Shown one piece after another: positions 62,340 to 64,000 of a stretch of DNA of 64,000 nucleotides. The first letter of the stretch is position 1. The number at the start of each line of letters is the position of its first letter. The notes under the pieces were generated by a model. The model saw nothing but the letters and a program-made list of their open reading frames with translations, searched no databases and was not told where the DNA came from. Source of the stretch: Daphnia carinata (lineage: Eukaryota; Arthropoda; Branchiopoda; Diplostraca; Daphniidae); the NCBI RefSeq assembly GCF_022539665.2, contig NC_081334.1:310001-374000 (forward strand), given 5' to 3'. The translations under genes were made by a program, and so were the position numbers.

Positions 62340-63760
62340 CCTTTATGAATTTTAGTTATTTTTAATCGTGATAAACAATCTGCATTTTGATGAATACGCC
62401 CCGGCTTATACTTGAATTCATAATTTAATAAAATTGGGATACACGAGAACTGGTGGTGTCACTAAAGAAGTGCGCAATTTCTCAAAAGCGATTAGTTCTT
62501 CGGGTCCCCATGTAAAAGGTTTCCAACTAAGATCTGTACTTTATACTCCAAAATTTTTCGTTGATTATTTGTAACTCAATAAGGGCGTTGCTGAATAGGG
62601 GCCTCGTCCTTCTGTATCAATTGTTTGTTTTATAAGATTAATTTTCCCTAATTCTGAATCTTTTGATGCTAGCAAGACGTGAAAGTTATTTACTAATTTT
62701 GAGAGCGGGGCTTAAAATTCAGAGTCGACTTCTGAAATTAAAACTGGCTCAGCTTCTGCTTTAGGGTTATCTTCCAATTTCACTAGAGAAATTTTTCGAC
62801 AACGTTATTAATAATTTCAATTTCGCCTAATGCAGTGTTTCTAGGAATTTTGATTTGATGCAATTAATGATTATCGACCATAATTTTATAAGTTCCATCT
62901 CCCGATACATTTCCAATAAATTCTTCAATATAAATGTCTGCTGGCAAATTGTTTGCTGGGGTAAATATAAGTGCTGCACTAGGGGGGACATACGGAAATG
63001 AACCTTTCATCTGCGCTGCAATTACTATCGACGTCTGACGAAATAACGTCGTCTTTTTGACCGTAGCAACTGCCATGTCCGGTACCCTAGAGATGGCTGA
63101 TCCCTGCTCATCCCTTGCTAAATAAATGCTCCTGGCCTCTCCGTCAAGCCGAAAACCGTGCTTCTGGATTGCATCCCATCCAAGGATACAGTCTGCAGAA
63201 ACACCATTTGTAATAATAAACTCCTGTCGTAAAACTGACTCTCCGTATCGTACGGGCGATGTAACTGTTCCCAGCGTGTGTAACTTCTTCTCCCCTACAT
63301 CATACAAATCGAAATCAAGCTGACTGCAGATCACTTGACCTCTCGGGGGTAACTTCTTGAATAATCTCTCATGAATAATTTTAGGCGCGTCTGTATCAAA
63401 TAATGCCTGTAACGGGATCTGAAAAAAATTGTAATGGAATTCTTGGGGTCTATCCATTCGTTATAGGGGTTAATTTTGCGACTTGTCGGGATTTAATGTG
63501 AGGCTGCCTATCAACTGACCCGAAGTTACAATTGATAATTATTGGTTTCCATGACGCTGAAAGGGACCTAGAATATTAGGTCTATGGGAGTTTTTGAACT
63601 CAGTACAAGTATTAGATTTATGTTCGAATTCACGACAAGTATAATAGATTGGAAGCTGATATTGTTCCAAGTTCTGACGCTGAAATTGATGACAATTGGA
63701 CTGACTGTGTCCATGATTTCTTCAAAAATTGCAAACTACTATAGGCTGATCTGATCTGTA
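62340..63760 (-). pseudogene. Gypsy-4 pol and gag remnants
   Basis: The minus strand holds a protease region at 63457-62864 in which DTGA has become DTDA (LQALFDTDAPKIIHER), and, further left, small pieces of RNase H and RT (62330-62620) separated by deletions. A gag zinc-knuckle remnant lies at 63720-63545 (YYTCREFEHKSNTC). Most of RT and all of integrase are missing. It is close to Gypsy-2 in the retained parts. Confidence 0.8.
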
Positions 63761-63782
63761 ATTAACATCGTTAGCTGGTCTG

Positions 63783-64000
63783 AAGAGAACTGAAGAACTG
63801 AAGAGAACTAACTTTTGGGAACAAAAAGGGCATTCTTTTATACTACCACAAGATTGAGGGAAACATAGCATTTCCGTCAGATGACTCCGGATGCGTAGGA
63901 CATCGCACACGCATTTCGTATTCATGGAAATGCATGGCGCGATGTACTACGCATCTAGCACATCCAATCAGCAATAAGCAGGATGTCAAATGTAATATAA
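63783..64000 (-). repeat. Part of the second Gypsy-4 LTR
   Basis: From GAAGAGAACTGAAGAACTGA to the window end this matches 59960-60180 with few changes. Its left part is missing: internal sequence joins it directly, so a deletion removed the LTR start. Confidence 0.75.

Larger units (their letters stand above)
53576..64000 (-). mobile_element. Gypsy-4, decayed relative of Gypsy-2 (runs off window)
   Basis: It starts TGTAAAGCATTCTTT at 53576, near-identical in style to the Gypsy-2 LTR start, and its LTR ends CTTCGTTACA at 60354, followed by the same TCACTCCCGGCGG tract. The interior holds env, pol and gag remnants in Gypsy-2 order, and part of the second LTR appears at the right edge. Its 3' LTR contains the autonomous MULE. 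It lies in what would be an intron upstream of the last visible neuroglian exon. Confidence 0.85.

Noticed and set aside
1-64000. CRISPR array, bacterial operons, riboswitches or rRNA genes
   Set aside because: No spaced direct repeats, Shine-Dalgarno-led gene runs or rRNA-like sequence were found. Gene structure and elements are animal.

Overview
This window comes from an animal nuclear genome, most likely a crustacean and probably Daphnia or a close relative. The evidence is short GT..AG introns, broken copies of animal genes (EDEM-type mannosidase, Popeye protein, TRAPPC10, neuroglian), and a tyrosine-rich YYTT-type repeat protein I associate with Daphnia. There are no bacterial operons, no CRISPR array and no rRNA. 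Most of the 64 kb is transposable elements, often nested, lying among decayed host genes.

Layout. 1-5.2 kb: a MULE transposase tail, a truncated EDEM-like fragment, two adjacent inverted-repeat elements carrying tRNA-like cores, a J-domain ORF and an unassigned coding remnant. 5.2-14.7 kb: Gypsy-1, a complete but dead LTR element (target duplication CTCGT). It holds a Harbinger-like element whose Myb-like gene is split by a hAT transposon, and its 3' LTR holds a 583-bp MITE. 15.15-15.62 kb: a small non-autonomous relative of that hAT. 15.7-28.45 kb: Gypsy-2 (minus strand), 12.7 kb and apparently young, with two 725-bp LTRs, gag, pol and env-like genes. It also has three unexpected coding units: a 303-aa ORF overlapping gag in another frame, and two small related ORFs in a 3.3-kb spacer between pol and env that also carries tRNA-like motifs. 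28.5-37.5 kb: pseudogenes of Popeye and TRAPPC10, a tyrosine-rich remnant, a TA-flanked MITE and a neuroglian tail exon. 37.5-50.6 kb: Gypsy-3 (plus strand), inserted in the neuroglian copy. Its gag is interrupted by a non-autonomous MULE, its pol and baculovirus-F-like env lie in one open frame, and an antisense two-exon ORF sits between env and the 3' LTR. 50.6-53.55 kb: the rest of the neuroglian pseudogene. 53.6-64 kb: Gypsy-4, a decayed relative of Gypsy-2, with a complete autonomous MULE inside its LTR.

How the parts relate. The hAT at 9.6-13.1 kb is the likely source of transposase for the small hAT at 15.2 kb. The two MULEs share terminal arrays of a GGAGAAA-type motif. Gypsy-2 and Gypsy-4 share LTRs, protease and env but differ in the accessory spacer. 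The strongest candidates for undescribed biology are the accessory coding capacity of Gypsy-2 and the spliced antisense gene of Gypsy-3. All identifications come from reading sequence and translations; no database search was run.
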